A stretch of DNA of 7,988 bases from JAGWGI01 sp050749785 (GCA_050749785.1 JBOGSA010000012.1:1-7988), one strand, 5' to 3'; numbered from the stretch's first letter, positions 1-5,924 are shown. Program-made: numbers and translations. The notes: generated by a model not told the origin, from the letters alone.

Positions 1-1
1 G

Positions 2-331
2 TTCAAGATCGAGAATTTTAATATACCACACGCTCAATTCTTAATTGACAAACTAACATTTGAACAAAAATTTAGATTTCTCAAAAAACAAAATGTTTTT
101 AGAAAGAATGAACATGAAGATATTGCCAAGTTTCAGATGGAAAGAAATGGTATATTTCACAGCTTAGAGATTGATATGCTGGAAGGGATTGTCGGTTCGG
201 ATAAAGAGTGGGAGAAAATACATAATATTTCAAAAAAAGCTTTCAATTCGGTTTATAAGGCATTTAATAGAGAAAATAATAGAGAATGGGTAGACTGGCC
301 TAAAACAGAATCAACAGACATAGAATTTTAA
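2..331 (+). CDS. Unknown protein, C-terminal part (5' end outside window)
   Basis: The frame is open from the left edge through an internal ATG at 137 to a TAA at 329-331, so at least 109 residues of a longer protein are present; the ATG at 137 has no Shine-Dalgarno and is probably internal. The visible part is hydrophilic, rich in Lys, Asn, Phe and Glu, with no signal peptide or membrane segment. It ends in an aromatic, acidic stretch (REWVDWPKTESTDIEF). I recognise no family. The DNA is clearly more A+T-rich than the PCNA and ribosomal genes, resembling the orphan at 3212-3889, which may mean foreign origin. No operon partner is visible: the next gene starts 110 bases downstream behind its own TATA box. 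That the frame is coding is inferred from its length and plausible composition. Confidence 0.55.
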   Translation, partial: FKIENFNIPHAQFLIDKLTFEQKFRFLKKQNVFRKNEHEDIAKFQMERNGIFHSLEIDMLEGIVGSDKEWEKIHNISKKAFNSVYKAFNRENNREWVDWPKTESTDIEF

Positions 332-403
332 CACAAAATACACATTTACGACACAAAAGCGATAAAATGACCTTTTCGACACAAGCCCAACATGTAGATA
401 TCG

Positions 404-411
404 TTTAAATA
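404..411 (+). promoter_or_regulatory. TATA box for the 441-981 gene pair
   Basis: TTTAAATA lies 30 bases before the ATG at 441. With the usual archaeal spacing of about 25 bases, transcription would start near 434-438, giving a nearly leaderless message. This fits the absence of a Shine-Dalgarno before 441. Confidence 0.45.
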
Positions 412-440
412 CCACCGTGCAAAAATCATATTGTGGGACC

Positions 441-581
441 ATGGGAAAAACTTTCATGAACTCTTGGGAAGCAAAGGAGAAAAAGGAGGAGCAGTACAGA
501 ATTGTAGGCCTCAAAATGAGCCTCTTCGTGATAAAACGCGACAACAATGGGAGGGCTGCAGTGCTGCACAAGAGGAGGTAG
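441..581 (+). CDS. Small basic protein, 46 residues, unknown function
   Basis: ATG at 441 to TAG at 579-581 gives 46 residues beginning MGKTFMNSWEAKEKKEEQ and ending AAVLHKRR. The protein has a charged Lys/Glu N-terminal half, a short hydrophobic strand (GLKMSLFVIKRD) and a basic tail, with no cysteines and no membrane helix. I do not recognise it. Evidence that it is real: it sits directly behind a TATA box, and its last codons (AAG AGG AGG TAG) form the Shine-Dalgarno of the next gene, which starts 4 bases after its stop. Translation of the pair is therefore probably coupled. It could be a small nucleic-acid or ribosome-associated protein, judging only from charge. The alternative is that it is only a leader peptide for the 131-residue protein. 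Confidence 0.6.
   Translation: MGKTFMNSWEAKEKKEEQYRIVGLKMSLFVIKRDNNGRAAVLHKRR
572..579 (+). promoter_or_regulatory. Strong ribosome binding site that sets the start at 586
   Basis: GAGGAGGT lies 6 bases before ATG 586 and overlaps the end and stop codon of the 46-residue ORF. It favours ATG 586 over the in-frame ATG at 547, which has no such site. Confidence 0.7.
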
Positions 582-585
582 CTCT

Positions 586-981
586 ATGTTGGAGAGATTC
601 AGGAAGCAGAAAACGCAGACAACGCCGCACATAGCGCCAGAGGCGATATTCGCGCAGATTCTTATACATCCAAACACCTCAGACAAGCTGAGTTACGAGG
701 AGATATCAAAGCTTGTTGCTAAGATCGATAATGGCGGGATCGCGCGGGGAGCTCTATGGTACCTCACTGGTAGCGATTCTGTTTATTGCGAGGACCTGAG
801 CAGGTGGATTGGTAAGATGACCTCATTTGGCTACGCAACAGACGAGGAAAAGGTTGTGCTGAGGCCCGAGGGAAGGGAGGTCTGCATGGAGATTGTAGCC
901 AGGGCGAAAAGAGAGACGCCGGATGTGGTAGACAAAATGCATAAATTCCTCGACACTGTGAGTATTAAAAGGGCTCTCTAA
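586..981 (+). CDS. Unknown protein upstream of PCNA, 131 residues
   Basis: The start at ATG 586 is chosen for the strong GAGGAGGT site 6 bases upstream; the frame also opens 13 codons earlier at 547 without one. The protein begins MLERFRKQKT, then has a mainly helical body with a run resembling a small helical or winged-helix domain (LSYEEISKLVAKIDNGG, then EDLSRWIGKMTSFGY), a possible beta hairpin (EKVVLRPEGREV) and a C-terminal helix ending SIKRAL. No catalytic or metal-binding motif is evident, and there is no signal or membrane segment. I do not recognise the family. It follows the 46-residue ORF by 4 bases and so is probably translationally coupled to it. PCNA begins 56 bases later behind its own promoter. 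A DNA-binding or replication-associated role is possible from shape and position only. Confidence 0.8.
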   Translation: MLERFRKQKTQTTPHIAPEAIFAQILIHPNTSDKLSYEEISKLVAKIDNGGIARGALWYLTGSDSVYCEDLSRWIGKMTSFGYATDEEKVVLRPEGREVCMEIVARAKRETPDVVDKMHKFLDTVSIKRAL

Positions 982-989
982 AGCTAGCT

Positions 990-997
990 TTTATATA
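990..997 (+). promoter_or_regulatory. TATA box of the PCNA gene
   Basis: TTTATATA lies 40 bases before the PCNA ATG, predicting a transcript start near 1020 and a leader of about 18 bases carrying GGGGGT (1028-1033). A perfect 12-bp palindrome (AAAGCTAGCTTT, 980-991) overlaps the upstream edge where a BRE would sit; it may be chance. Confidence 0.6.
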
Positions 998-1037
998 TTA
1001 TTCTTGCGTATTCTAATTACTTCTATTGGGGGTCAAT

Positions 1038-1781
1038 ATGTTCGAACTTAAGATAGATAATGCCAAGTATTGGAGGGACTGCGTTGAGGCTATCGTGAAC
1101 TTAGTTGACGAGGGTTCTTTTAACATCTCAAAGGAAGGCATAACACTTAAGGCAATGGATCCTTCGGGAATATCCATGGTATCATTCTTCATGCCGAGCA
1201 AGGCGTTTGGCAAGTTCACGGTTGACAAGAACGCAAGCATCGGGCTCAACCTAGACAATCTGAGCAAGGTGCTGTCTAGGACAAGGGACAACGAGGCGCT
1301 CTTGATCAAGGAGAACGAGGGAAAACTCAGCCTAGAGTTCATTGGCGCTAATTCAAGGAGAAGGTACAAGCTCCCGTTAATCGATGTAAGAAAGAACGTT
1401 GAAAAGGAGCCGAGCGTTGACTTTGACGTAAATGTAGAGGTCCTCGGAGAACCGCTCAAGGACATAATCAAGGACGCATCGCTCATCTCATCTTACATAT
1501 CATTTAGGGCTGCAAAGGATCAGATGATGATAAGCGCAAGGGGAGACTCAGGCGAACTTGAGGAGAGCCACGAAGTCGACGGCAACATAGTAAAGAAGCT
1601 AAGCGCGAAGGCGAATGCAGATGCTGTATTCAACCTCGAATACCTAGAAAACATAATCAAGGCTTGCCCACTTGGCAACCAGATAAGCTTCGCCTTGAAA
1701 AGCAACGAGCCTCTAAAGTTAAGTTACAACATTGGAGAGGCACAAATTACCTATTACTTAGCTCCCTATATGGAATCATAA
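1038..1781 (+). CDS. pcn: DNA polymerase sliding clamp (PCNA)
   Basis: This is the ring-shaped processivity clamp that encircles DNA and tethers replicative polymerase, FEN1, ligase and other partners; archaeal forms are usually homotrimers. The 247-residue length is normal for archaeal PCNA. Visible family marks are the N-terminal strand MFELKIDNAKYW, the signature LKAMDPSGISMV at residues 37-48, LNLDNLSKVL at 71-80, the interdomain connecting loop at about 118-132, and the C-terminal YYLAPYMES (239-247), equivalent to the usual YLAP-(K/R)-IE ending that helps bind PIP-box partners. The start at 1038 is chosen for GGGGGT just upstream and for the N-terminal match; an in-frame TTG at 1026 would add four unneeded residues. 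The gene has its own TATA box. An insertion sequence lies about 70 bases past the stop, without damaging the gene. Confidence 0.97.
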   Translation: MFELKIDNAKYWRDCVEAIVNLVDEGSFNISKEGITLKAMDPSGISMVSFFMPSKAFGKFTVDKNASIGLNLDNLSKVLSRTRDNEALLIKENEGKLSLEFIGANSRRRYKLPLIDVRKNVEKEPSVDFDVNVEVLGEPLKDIIKDASLISSYISFRAAKDQMMISARGDSGELEESHEVDGNIVKKLSAKANADAVFNLEYLENIIKACPLGNQISFALKSNEPLKLSYNIGEAQITYYLAPYMES

Positions 1782-1830
1782 GTGAAAAGGTGAGCCAATT
1801 TCTTTGAGGCGCTGTGCAGCCCTTAGACTT

Positions 1831-2739
1831 TTAAGATAGGAAAATTGGGTTCTGTAGAAATCCTATAACCACAGATACATAGTAGCTAATGTATCTGTGT
1901 ATGTTGTAAACTACATCAATCACCTTCATCTCTTTCCTCTGCATTCTCAAAAGTTTGCTCCTCAATTCATCACCGAATTTCCTCTTCTCCACAGAATTTA
2001 TTGTCTCAATCTTTGGCCTTTGATTGTATAGTTTCTGTGGAAAATGACGTCGTAATTTCCGCCTATAGAAACCTTTTGTTCTTGATAATGGAACTACATA
2101 TTTCAACGGTATTATGGAGTTTGCACCTATCTTGTGTGCAAATTTATGATTGCTTTCTGAATCAGATCCTTTATCCGCAGTGATGTTCTCTATCCTTACC
2201 AATTTTCGTGTCTTCTTTGCAATTGGTTTGAATCTTACCGTATCATTGACATAAGACCTCCAGTTTTCAGATGCGATTATCGCCTGCTTGTCTGTATCTA
2301 CAGAGAGGAAGTGTTTCATGAACCGTTTTCTTCTGTAGTTCCTCTTGATTCTGTGTTCGTAATGTTGTGATGCATGATGCAACTTGTATCCTGTAGAGTC
2401 AATTGCGATATTTGCAATCGTACTCATAAATAATTCGTAAGTTTTTGCTATCAGAAAATCCCATTTATATCCGGGTATTCTATCGAAGAATTTCTGGAGC
2501 GTTGTGAAGTGAGGAGTTGATTCACCGAAACCAAAATACATGCAAAATTCTTTCAACAATTCTGCTATATCCCTATATGGTTTGTTCTCATATTTCATCA
2601 ACAATATCGCAACTGCATGCTGATGCTGCGTATACGTCTTCTTTGAGAATTTGTCAGAGTACGTTCGCAGTACCCTTTTTACTTCCATAATTGCGGTTTC
2701 AATAAACCTCTTATATTTAGATTCTCTATTTTGTTTCAT
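1831..2739 (-). CDS. IS5/IS4-type DDE transposase, 302 residues
   Basis: It catalyses cut-and-paste movement of its element by an RNase H-fold DDE active site. The N-terminal helical region (about 1-105) includes KPYRDIAELLKEF, the typical helix-turn-helix-like segment of archaeal IS5 relatives. The catalytic residues read as D114 (IAIDSTG), D189 (ITADKGSDSES) and E245. E245 lies in a textbook YREK motif, with Y238, R241, E245 and K252 at spacings 2, 3 and 6, as known for the IS4/IS5 group. No frameshift or internal stop is present, so the gene looks active. Two oddities: the start codon ATG (2739-2737) lies in the 3' arm of a stem-loop, and there is no stop codon inside the left end of the element, so the last residues (NPIFLS) and the TAA come from flanking DNA. 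Confidence 0.92.
   Translation of the reverse strand: MKQNRESKYKRFIETAIMEVKRVLRTYSDKFSKKTYTQHQHAVAILLMKYENKPYRDIAELLKEFCMYFGFGESTPHFTTLQKFFDRIPGYKWDFLIAKTYELFMSTIANIAIDSTGYKLHHASQHYEHRIKRNYRRKRFMKHFLSVDTDKQAIIASENWRSYVNDTVRFKPIAKKTRKLVRIENITADKGSDSESNHKFAHKIGANSIIPLKYVVPLSRTKGFYRRKLRRHFPQKLYNQRPKIETINSVEKRKFGDELRSKLLRMQRKEMKVIDVVYNIHRYISYYVSVVIGFLQNPIFLS
1851..1867 (+). repeat. Left terminal inverted repeat of the IS
   Basis: TCTGTAGAAATCCTATA matches the reverse complement of 2800-2816 at 15 of 17 positions. The transposase frame runs outward through it. Confidence 0.8.
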
Positions 2740-2786
2740 GTCGTCGCCAAAAACGACATGGGGGCTGAAGGGTTAAAATCCTTCAG
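2737..2786 (-). promoter_or_regulatory. Two-hairpin leader of the IS transposase with start codon in a stem
   Basis: In the mRNA sense (minus strand) there are two hairpins. The first pairs CTGAAGG (2786-2780) with CCTTCAG (2771-2765) across an 8-base loop. Four bases on, CATGTCGT (2760-2753) pairs perfectly with ACGACATG (2744-2737) across the loop TTTTGGCG. The last three bases of the second stem are the transposase ATG. The same arrangement and the same loop occur before the ORF at 7814. I infer a structure that limits translation of the transposase; it could instead be a DNA-level site. Confidence 0.65.
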
Positions 2787-2799
2787 TCCTTTCTAAGAA

Positions 2800-2816
2800 T
2801 AGAGGAATTCTACAGA
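2800..2816 (-). repeat. Right terminal inverted repeat of the IS
   Basis: Read on the minus strand this is TCTGTAGAATTCCTCTA. Its TAG ends the frame of the interrupted gene to its right. Confidence 0.8.
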
Positions 2817-3034
2817 GCCGTTTCGTTAGGCTTTTTCTTGTAACCCAATAGTTTCCCTATCGGATCTTTTCCAAGAAACTCAACGAGTTTGATGTCCTTG
2901 AGGTTTTCATTCTGTTTTATCACTAAAGCAACGATGTGCTTTGCAAACTTCTTTCCATGGCCATACTTCTGCACAATGACCCGCGCAGCCGCCCAAACCT
3001 CTACTATTTTATCTTTTATCTCATATAGTTCCAT
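2810..3034 (-). pseudogene. Transposase N-terminal fragment interrupted by the IS
   Basis: From ATG at 3034-3032 the frame gives about 74 residues beginning MELYEIKDKIVEVW and ending KLLGYKKKPNETAL. The pattern (helical N-terminus, then VEFLGKDPIGKLLGYKKKPN) resembles the segment before the catalytic domain of archaeal IS5-type transposases, where such a helix is followed by a TFS/SKVR-like stretch. The frame stops exactly where the inserted element begins: its last codon CTG and the TAG belong to the inverted repeat TCTGTAG. The catalytic domain is missing and I find no remainder left of the element, so this cannot be an active transposase. ATG 3034 is chosen over the in-frame TTG at 3064 because AGGAG lies 10 bases upstream of it. 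Family assignment is by resemblance and moderate. Confidence 0.65.
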
Positions 3035-3041
3035 TACATCT

Positions 3042-3079
3042 GGTCTCCTGGCAAGGCCGACCAAAGTCTACAGGAGACC
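3042..3079 (-). promoter_or_regulatory. 9-bp hairpin holding the Shine-Dalgarno of the truncated transposase
   Basis: GGTCTCCTG (3042-3050) and CAGGAGACC (3071-3079) are perfect inverted repeats around a 20-base loop. On the minus strand, the 3' arm contains AGGAG (3049-3045), 10 bases before ATG 3034, so a folded leader would hide the ribosome site. Confidence 0.6.
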
Positions 3080-3211
3080 CTCACACTCATCCATTCACGA
3101 CGACAAAAAGAGAAGAGAAAACCCCAATTCTAATATAGTTACGAAGTTATTTAATTTGTCAAGTTCCTATTATTTGTAGAATCTGCGACTCTTCATGAAA
3201 TTTACAGCTTC

Positions 3212-3889
3212 ATGCCAGATGGTAAGAAGGCCTGGCGAAGAGCGATTTCTGAGATAACTGAAAGGTTATCTGAGGAGGGAGTATTTTTATTAGGAGACTT
3301 TTGTGCAACCTCTTCTGAGGTAAATGTAACACTTACTCCAAAATCCGATTACCAAAGAAATTTCTATAACTACTTTAGACAGTATTATAGGGTTTTTGAC
3401 ACTTGGGAAAAATACGCGGATAGCATAATAGATAAAAGAAAGCCGACCGATAAAGATTATCCAGAAATAGACATTCAAACAAACTCTGTTACATTGTCTT
3501 TTGACAAAGCAGCAGAATTCCTTCTTCATTATAGAAATTTTGATCGTGATTACAAAATCGATGCAGCTACATTTAGGGATCCGAATTGGAAAGAGATTAA
3601 TGAAACTTATTTACCGCCAAATCCGAATAAGTTTGGAATAGTCTCAATGCCAAGAGAGGAGTATATCAGTACCATTCTAGGAGTTTCAAACGAAACTCTT
3701 GCAGAAACTCCTTATAAGTTGATATGTGTAAAGGATGAAATAATTCCAAGAGAAGACACGATGAATTTTCTTCTTGATGGTTTTTCTATTTCCGTAGAAA
3801 ATGACGGCACTAAATCGCAAGAGGAATTATTCCTGCAGATAACAGAGAAAATGGAACTAATTTTTAAGAAGGTTAGAAGAGAGGAATGA
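3212..3889 (+). CDS. Orphan protein of unknown function, 225 residues
   Basis: A long open frame, A+T-rich, between mobile-element debris and the ribosomal operon. The protein is soluble-looking, with many Tyr, Phe, Asp and Glu residues and no signal peptide or membrane segment. The N-terminal part (GKKAWRRAISEITERLSEEG) looks like an amphipathic helix, followed by strand-like DVNV-type segments (SSEVNVTLTPKSD), a Tyr-rich helix (NFYNYFRQYYRVFDTWEKY), and a C-terminal helix (EELFLQITEKMELIFKKV). There are no clear catalytic motifs or Cys/His clusters. ATG 3212 lacks a Shine-Dalgarno. The frame stays open back to 3155 and reads plausibly as protein (ESATLHEIYSF just before the Met) but offers no ATG, GTG or TTG, so the gene may have lost its 5' end to the nearby transposition. 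It is probably accessory DNA; I assign no function. Confidence 0.65.
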   Translation: MPDGKKAWRRAISEITERLSEEGVFLLGDFCATSSEVNVTLTPKSDYQRNFYNYFRQYYRVFDTWEKYADSIIDKRKPTDKDYPEIDIQTNSVTLSFDKAAEFLLHYRNFDRDYKIDAATFRDPNWKEINETYLPPNPNKFGIVSMPREEYISTILGVSNETLAETPYKLICVKDEIIPREDTMNFLLDGFSISVENDGTKSQEELFLQITEKMELIFKKVRREE

Positions 3890-3921
3890 AAAGAGTTCTA
3901 CTACCAAGGCTACGCAATCTT

Positions 3922-3929
3922 TTTATATA
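3922..3929 (+). promoter_or_regulatory. TATA box of the L1-L10-L12 operon
   Basis: TTTATATA lies 81 bases before the L1 ATG, predicting a start near 3950 and a leader of roughly 50 bases. That is longer than for the other genes here and leaves room for regulation. Confidence 0.6.
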
Positions 3930-3948
3930 TTCTTTACCCAATGAATAC

Positions 3949-3996
3949 AGCTGAAAACAGCTAATTTTCCCGCTATCACTGCAATTTGCAGGAGGG
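3949..3996 (+). promoter_or_regulatory. Structured leader of the ribosomal operon
   Basis: Two short hairpins can form: AGCTG (3949-3953) with CAGCT (3958-3962) around AAAA, and CTGCA (3979-3983) with TGCAG (3987-3991) around ATT. The 3' arm of the second touches the Shine-Dalgarno GGAGGG (3991-3996). L1 is known to repress its own operon by binding mRNA in some archaea. I cannot confirm an L1-binding fold here. Confidence 0.4.
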
Positions 3997-4002
3997 TCTT
4001 AC

Positions 4003-4638
4003 ATGGAACAAATAAAGTTAGAAGAGTTTACCAAGTTCGTTGAGGAGAACAAGGGCAAGAGAAAGTTCAAGCAGAGCGTAGAGCTTGCGGTGAACTTCAA
4101 GGGCATCGACTTCAACAAACAGGACAACAAGCTTAACCTTGAGGTAAATCTTCCTCACGGGAAGGGCAAGGTGAAGAAACTCGCGCTGTTCGCAACCGAC
4201 AAGGCATTGATGGAGAGCGCTGAGAAACTCGGAATCGAGATAATCGACGGCGCAAAGCTGGATTCTTATGCAGGTGATTCTGCAAAGATGAACTCGCTTC
4301 TGAATTACGATTTAATCGCACAGCAAAACCTTATGCCGATCATTGCAAAGTCCCTTGGTCAGTTCCTTGGACCTAGGAACAAGATGCCAAAGCCGCTCAT
4401 CGGCAACATGACGCTCACAGCGATATCAAATGAGATGACAAAGAGGATTGCGATCAAGACAAAGGGAAAGAACCTGCCGACAGTGCACTGCGTGGTGGGA
4501 AGCGAGGACATAGAGCCAAAGAAGCTCTATGAGAACATGCATGAGGTGCTCAACACTATAACAAAGAAGGTTGGGCCAAATAGGATAAAGTCAGTTTACG
4601 TCAAGCTCAGCATGAGCAAGCCGATAAGGGTTGTATGA
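4003..4638 (+). CDS. rpl1: Large ribosomal subunit protein uL1
   Basis: L1 forms the mobile stalk at the ribosomal E site, binding 23S rRNA and helping release deacylated tRNA; in several archaea it also represses its own operon by binding mRNA. At 211 residues it has normal archaeal length. Diagnostic segments are SLGQFLGPRNKMPKP (117-131), the family signature around the conserved LGPR-x-KMP, and GKNLPTVHCVVGSEDI (155-170) in the returning domain. The basic N-terminal (KGKRKFKQSVELAV) and C-terminal strands complete domain I. The start is fixed by GGAGGG 6 bases before ATG 4003. It is first in an operon with L10 and L12; its TGA is separated from the L10 ATG by one base. L11, which often accompanies this cluster, is not in the window. 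Confidence 0.97.
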   Translation: MEQIKLEEFTKFVEENKGKRKFKQSVELAVNFKGIDFNKQDNKLNLEVNLPHGKGKVKKLALFATDKALMESAEKLGIEIIDGAKLDSYAGDSAKMNSLLNYDLIAQQNLMPIIAKSLGQFLGPRNKMPKPLIGNMTLTAISNEMTKRIAIKTKGKNLPTVHCVVGSEDIEPKKLYENMHEVLNTITKKVGPNRIKSVYVKLSMSKPIRVV

Positions 4639-4639
4639 T

Positions 4640-5497
4640 ATGATGTTGAAAGCTCAGAAGGTAGAATACGCAAAGAAGCTCAAGAAGGAGATAGCTAGCT
4701 ATAAGACAGTGGGAGTTCTACCGCTAAGCGCAATACCAGACAGGCTGCTCCAGAAGGTGAGAAACCAGCTAAAGCCTGACACAAAGTTCATAATCGCAAG
4801 AAAGAGCCTTCTGCTCAAGGCAATGGAAGGAGATGCAAGACTTGACAAAATAAAACCGCACATCGACAAGAACGTCGCAGTCATACTCACAAACAAGAAT
4901 GCGTTTGAGGTCCACAAAATCATAAGCTCAAACAGGTTGAAACTAGCAGCAAAGCCGAATCAGATTTCTCCTCAAGACATTGAGATAGAATCGGGCGAGA
5001 CAACGATTCCGCCAGGACAGGCGGTGACAGATCTCAAGGCTGCAGGAATAGATGTTCAGATACAAAAAGGCAAGGTGGTTATCGCAAAGAGCAAGGTGCT
5101 TGTCGCAAAGGGCGCAAAGATTACTCTTGCTGTTGCAAAGGCATTGACCATGCTCGACATAAAACCGTTTGAGGTTGGCGCATCGCTTGAAGTTGTTATG
5201 GCAGAACATCTGTTCATAACAAGGGACGTGCTCGACATAACACCAGAACTTATGACCACCCAGTTGACGCAGGGCTTCAACGTGGCAAATTCACTCACAA
5301 CAAACATTGGATACGTAACGCAGTACAACGTAGGAACGCTTCTAAAGAGAGGATACCTCAGCGCACTTGGCCTTGGTCTTGCGACAAAGAGCTACGAGCC
5401 TGGAATAGTTGAGAAACTAATTGCTGAAGCTGTGCTTCAGGCAATGGGAATATCTGTTGAAGTGCCTTCTGAACCGACGGCAGAAACTGCTGCATGA
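4640..5497 (+). CDS. rpl10: Large ribosomal subunit protein uL10 (acidic P0 homologue), short C-terminus
   Basis: It forms the base of the ribosomal stalk: the N-terminal domain binds 23S rRNA and the L11 region, and the C-terminal helical spine carries L12 dimers. Visible parts are the rRNA-binding domain (GVLPLSAIPDRLLQKVRNQL and IIARKSLLLKAM), the archaeal insertion domain (ETTIPPGQAVTDLKAAGID, then GKVVIAKSKVLVAKGAKI), and three successive helical segments after about residue 195 that would serve as L12 sites. ATG 4640 is chosen: it lies one base after the L1 stop with AAGGG 9 bases upstream; ATG 4643 is nearly as good, giving 285 or 284 residues. Oddly, the protein ends PSEPTAETAA and lacks the Glu/Lys-rich tail with a terminal G-L-x-x-L-F-G that archaeal uL10 usually shares with L12. 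Confidence 0.94.
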   Translation: MMLKAQKVEYAKKLKKEIASYKTVGVLPLSAIPDRLLQKVRNQLKPDTKFIIARKSLLLKAMEGDARLDKIKPHIDKNVAVILTNKNAFEVHKIISSNRLKLAAKPNQISPQDIEIESGETTIPPGQAVTDLKAAGIDVQIQKGKVVIAKSKVLVAKGAKITLAVAKALTMLDIKPFEVGASLEVVMAEHLFITRDVLDITPELMTTQLTQGFNVANSLTTNIGYVTQYNVGTLLKRGYLSALGLGLATKSYEPGIVEKLIAEAVLQAMGISVEVPSEPTAETAA

Positions 5498-5516
5498 ATC
5501 ATACTTAGGTGAAATA

Positions 5517-5810
5517 ATGGAATACATATACGCTGCACTCTTGCTTGATGCGGCTGGAAAGGAAATAAGCGAAGACAATCTGAAAAGTATAGTGAAGGCG
5601 GCGGGAATGTCCCCAGATGAGGCGAGGGCCAAGGCGATCGTTGAATCACTCAAGGGAGTCAACATAAAGGACATAATAAAGAACGCCCAGAACGTACAGG
5701 TTGCCGCACCGGCTGCAGCTGCGCACGAAGGCAAGAAGGAGAAGCCAAAGGAAGAGGAGAAGAAGAGCGAAGAGGAAGCCGCTGGCGGACTCGCAAGCTT
5801 GTTCGGCTAA
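5517..5810 (+). CDS. rpl12: Archaeal ribosomal stalk protein L12 (P1)
   Basis: L12 dimers bind uL10 and recruit the translation GTPases EF1A, EF2 and IF5B to the ribosome. The 97-residue protein shows all expected parts: the dimerising N-terminal helical domain starting MEYIYAALLLDAAGKEI and including IVKAAGMSPDEARAKAIVES, an Ala-rich hinge (VAAPAAAAHEG, about 61-71), a Lys/Glu-rich flexible tail, and the GTPase-binding end GGLASLFG. The length is slightly below the common 100-106. ATG 5517 is chosen for its N-terminal match and for AGGTGA 5 bases upstream; the frame is open further upstream but overlaps L10. It is last in the operon, 19 bases after L10, and is followed by a terminator-like hairpin. 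Confidence 0.96.
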   Translation: MEYIYAALLLDAAGKEISEDNLKSIVKAAGMSPDEARAKAIVESLKGVNIKDIIKNAQNVQVAAPAAAAHEGKKEKPKEEEKKSEEEAAGGLASLFG

Positions 5811-5833
5811 ATGGGTCGAATGCCTTAGGCAAT

Positions 5834-5875
5834 CTTGCTTAGCTATGCGCTAGGCAAGCTTTCTTTTATTTTTAA
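5834..5875 (+). terminator. Hairpin plus T-tract ending the ribosomal operon
   Basis: CTTGCTTAGC (5834-5843) pairs with GCTAGGCAAG (5849-5858), 10 pairs with one G-U, around the loop TATGC. A T-rich run (5860-5875) follows. Archaea often terminate at T-tracts alone, so the hairpin may not be essential, but the position is right. Confidence 0.6.
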
Positions 5876-5881
5876 GAACCT

Positions 5882-5890
5882 TTTTAATAA
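5882..5890 (+). promoter_or_regulatory. TATA box of the ferredoxin gene
   Basis: TTTTAATAA lies 35 bases before ATG 5925. The transcript would start near 5912-5916, leaving about 10 bases of leader and no Shine-Dalgarno. Confidence 0.5.
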
Positions 5891-5924
5891 TTGGCGCGAA
5901 ATAAGAATTAGTAGAAATGATTGT

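Larger units (their letters stand above)
1851..2816 (-). mobile_element. IS5-like insertion sequence, about 966 bp, apparently intact
   Basis: The element is bounded by imperfect 17-bp terminal inverted repeats (1851-1867 and 2800-2816, 15 of 17 identical) and contains one DDE transposase gene on the minus strand. It interrupts an older transposase gene whose N-terminal part remains at 2810-3034. I see no target-site duplication when comparing the bases outside the two ends (AATTGGGT on the left, GCCGTTTC on the right). The disrupted gene's 3' half is also not found on the left, so one flank has probably been lost or rearranged since insertion. Assignment to IS5 rests on the YREK motif and general layout. 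Confidence 0.82.

Noticed and set aside
349..384. Direct repeat CGACACAA at 349-356 and 377-384.
   Set aside because: Only two copies of 8 bases in A+T-rich DNA; no array, no further unit, so not a CRISPR or iteron.
980..991. Perfect palindrome AAAGCTAGCTTT upstream of the PCNA TATA box as an operator.
   Set aside because: Short, contains a common restriction-type core, and overlaps the end of the upstream gene; no second copy nearby supports regulation.
1013..1486. 157-residue open frame on the minus strand opposite PCNA.
   Set aside because: Shadow of the PCNA coding strand: Ser/Leu-rich with no ribosome site, while PCNA is certain.
3095..3115. ACGACGACAAAAAG resembles part of the shared transposase hairpin loop.
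   Set aside because: It lacks the GGCG loop portion and the pairing arms; the likeness is limited to a short A-run next to CGAC.
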